From: Streptomyces plumbidurans | Lineage (GTDB): Bacteria; Actinomycetota; Actinomycetes; Streptomycetales; Streptomycetaceae | Reading direction: 5' to 3' | Length of the DNA: 64,000 bases | Assembly: GCF_019857225.1 (NCBI RefSeq) | Contig: NZ_JAFJSY010000033.1 | Coordinates: 55,069-119,068 of the forward strand | Shown: one piece after another, positions 62,353-64,000 of the stretch | Layout: the number at the start of each line of letters is the position of its first letter | How positions within the stretch are numbered: the stretch's first letter is position 1 | Notes under the pieces: model-generated | What the model was told of the DNA's origin: nothing | Databases searched by the model: none | What the model saw: the letters and a program-made list of their open reading frames with translations, nothing else | Program-made: the position numbers and the translations under genes

Positions 62353-63455
62353 GCGGCGGTCCGGCCGCACGGAGAAGCCCCGGGGAGCCCTGGGGCGGTG
62401 TACGCCCGTTCTCGATCAAGACCAAGCTGGGCGTGCTGGTCGTCATCGCGGTCCTCATCACCACCGGGCTGATGATGATCGCCATGCGCACGGCGACGGA
62501 GCTGCGCTTCATCACGGTCTTCTCGATGGTCGCCACGCTGCTCATCACGCAGTTCGTGGCCCATTCGCTCACCGCGCCGCTGGACGACATGAACGCCGTC
62601 GCCCGCGCCATCTCGCACGGCGACTACACCCGCAGGGTGCGGGAGAACCGCCGCGACGAGCTGGGCGACCTGGCGCAGACCATCAACCGCATGGCCGACG
62701 ACCTGGAGGCCCAGGAGCGGCAGCGCAAGGAGCTGGTGGCGAACGTCTCGCACGAGCTGCGCACCCCCATCGCGGGGCTGAGGGCGGTCCTGGAGAACAT
62801 CGTGGACGGCGTCTCGCCGGCCGACCCGGAGACCATGCGCACGGCCCTGAAGCAGACGGAGCGCCTGGGCCGCCTGGTGGAGACGCTGCTGGACCTGTCC
62901 CGGCTGGACAACGGCGTCGTACCGCTGAAGCGGCGCCGCTTCGAGGTGTGGCCGTATCTGTCGGGCGTGCTGAAGGAGGCCAACATGGCCGTGCCCGCGC
63001 GCGCGGGCATCGCGTCGGGCTCCGGCAGCCACACGCGTACGGACGTCCATCTGCACCTCGACGTCTCCCCGCCGGAGCTGACCGCGCACGCGGACCCCGA
63101 GCGCATCCACCAGGTAGTGGCGAATCTCATCGACAACGCCGTCAAGCACAGTCCGCCGCACGGCCGCGTGACCGTGAAGGCGCGGCGCGGCCCGCTGCCG
63201 GAGTCGCTGGAGATGGAGGTGCTGGACGAGGGTCCGGGCATTCCGCGCTCCGAGTGGCACCGGGTCTTCGAGCGCTTCAACCGCGGCGGCGCGGGCGCCT
63301 CCAACGGCCCGAGCAGCGACGGCGGTACGGGGCTCGGCCTCGCGATCGCCCGCTGGGCCGTCGACCTGCACGGAGGCGGGATCGGGGTGGCCGAATCCGA
63401 GCGGGGCTGCCGGATCCTCGTCACTCTTCCGGGAGAGACATCCGTTCAAAGTTGA
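62349..63455 (+). CDS. membrane sensor histidine kinase
   Basis: A 368-residue kinase. Two membrane spans (about 25-47 and 53-75) with almost no extracytoplasmic loop, so it may sense the membrane or an adjacent protein. HAMP (about 75-125), the H-box NVSHELRTPIAGL with His135, N-box NLIDNAVKHSP, DEGPGIP and GGTGLGLAIARW. The ATG overlaps the upstream regulator's stop. Confidence 0.95.
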   Translation: MSGGPAARRSPGEPWGGVRPFSIKTKLGVLVVIAVLITTGLMMIAMRTATELRFITVFSMVATLLITQFVAHSLTAPLDDMNAVARAISHGDYTRRVRENRRDELGDLAQTINRMADDLEAQERQRKELVANVSHELRTPIAGLRAVLENIVDGVSPADPETMRTALKQTERLGRLVETLLDLSRLDNGVVPLKRRRFEVWPYLSGVLKEANMAVPARAGIASGSGSHTRTDVHLHLDVSPPELTAHADPERIHQVVANLIDNAVKHSPPHGRVTVKARRGPLPESLEMEVLDEGPGIPRSEWHRVFERFNRGGAGASNGPSSDGGTGLGLAIARWAVDLHGGGIGVAESERGCRILVTLPGETSVQS

Positions 63456-63746
63456 CGTAAAGTCCGGCTCGGAGCCGAAAGATCCACCGGCGTCCGCGCA
63501 GACGGACACGTGTGATCAGGCGGACGCCCGTACGCGGCGCGTGCAGGGCCGACCTCGGCGTTTCCACTCACCCACGGATTGAAGCGGAACCACGCTTGTT
63601 TCCCGCCATTTCCAGGCCCGAAACGCGGATTCCGGTGTGACTTACGCGACGATGAACCTGCCCGGCCTGACCTTCGGTGTCCGGGGGGCGTAGCCTTTAT
63701 TTCCGCTGTCCATCACCTTGTGAAGCGGAAGAGGGCGGTTGCCGCC
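63456..63746. promoter_or_regulatory. upstream region of kgd
   Basis: 291 bp without a gene between the kinase and kgd, AT-richer around 63580-63720. It should contain the promoter of the 2-oxoglutarate dehydrogenase gene. I see no strong hairpin or palindrome. Confidence 0.35.
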
Positions 63747-64000
63747 GTGTCGCCACAGTCCCCCAGTAACTCGAGTCTCTCGACCGACACCGACCAAGCG
63801 GGCAAGAACCCCGCGGCCGCGTTCGGCCCCAACGAGTGGCTCGTCGACGAGATCTATCAGCAGTACCTCCAGGACCCGAATTCGGTAGACCGAGCCTGGT
63901 GGGACTTCTTCGCCGACTACAAGCCCGGAGCGGCCGCCGCTCCGGCGCCGGCGGGTACTGCGGCCGCGGGGGCCGCAGGCACCACCTCCCCGGCTCCGGC
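63747..64000 (+). CDS. kgd: multifunctional 2-oxoglutarate dehydrogenase (Kgd/SucA), 5' end
   Basis: The first 84 codons of the enzyme that decarboxylates 2-oxoglutarate to succinyl-CoA in the TCA cycle. After a Ser-rich start comes FGPNEWLVDEIYQQYLQDPN and then DRAWWDFFADYKPG, the conserved E1 N-terminal helix, followed by an Ala/Pro/Gly linker of the kind that precedes the E2-like domain in actinobacterial Kgd. The GTG start has GGAAGAGGG upstream; it continues beyond the right edge. Confidence 0.93.
   Translation, partial: MSPQSPSNSSLSTDTDQAGKNPAAAFGPNEWLVDEIYQQYLQDPNSVDRAWWDFFADYKPGAAAAPAPAGTAAAGAAGTTSPAP

Overview
The window is a high-GC actinobacterial chromosome segment, almost certainly Streptomyces. 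The evidence is the very high G+C with strong third-position bias, frequent GTG/TTG starts, a conservon (cvnABCD), a Rho with a long Arg/Asp/Gly insert, a HAIR-type operator upstream of lon, and a gene order matching the S. coelicolor SCO5367-SCO5351 and SCO5309-SCO5281 blocks as I remember them. Homology calls come from reading protein sequence by eye; no search was run.

Region 1 (1-20782, all on the minus strand) is core housekeeping. In transcriptional order (right to left) it holds a CheY-like response regulator, an ArgRS-like protein without a catalytic core, lysA, hom, thrC, thrB, rho, a secreted trypsin-like protease with FG-GAP repeats, an LCP-family wall ligase, rpmE, prfA, prmC, a Sua5/YrdC protein, an unusual LMW-phosphatase-like protein, a serine hydroxymethyltransferase, a polyprenyl-phosphate sugar-1-phosphate transferase, atpI and the start of atpB. 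The themes are aspartate-family amino acids, translation termination and tRNA modification, wall polymer attachment and the start of the ATP synthase operon.

Region 2 (21242-25211) is a hypervariable insertion point. A tRNA-Arg(CCG) is followed by a lower-GC DUF2199 gene, a 5'-truncated tyrosine integrase and several small hypothetical genes, including a DUF3761 membrane-anchored protein. I read it as the remnant of an integrative element.

Region 3 (25439-33967) holds the methylmalonyl-CoA mutase operon mutA-mutB-meaB, then the NHEJ pair ku / LigD-type polymerase (divergent), a NERD-domain protein and a dual-specificity-type phosphatase.

Region 4 (34037-44352) is mostly cell-envelope and oxidoreductase genes: a lipoprotein coupled to a histidine kinase with no adjacent regulator, a secreted SH3 protein overlapping a SEDS (RodA/FtsW) - class B PBP pair, a DUF3291 protein, two divergent diiron proteins (ferritin-like and AurF-like), a TetR regulator and an NlpC/P60 endopeptidase.

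Region 5 (44381-51698) is a conservon, cvnA-B-C-D, followed on the same strand by a styrene-monooxygenase-type flavoprotein. A PP2C-like protein is transcribed divergently from cvnA, and a MarR regulator converges on it.

Region 6 (51966-64000) holds a GH25 lysozyme, lon with a HAIR operator, a rhomboid-like membrane protein, a SnoaL-like/cupin pair, a 1110-residue STAND-type ATPase, a spermidine-synthase-like protein, an OmpR-type two-component system and the 5' end of kgd/sucA (2-oxoglutarate dehydrogenase).

Most of the window is ordinary Streptomyces core. The points most worth a second look are the Ser-for-Cys phosphatase-like protein, the core-less ArgRS paralogue beside a tRNA-Arg gene, the conservon with a flavin monooxygenase, the divergent diiron pair, and two unexplained perfect palindromes upstream of atpB and rho.
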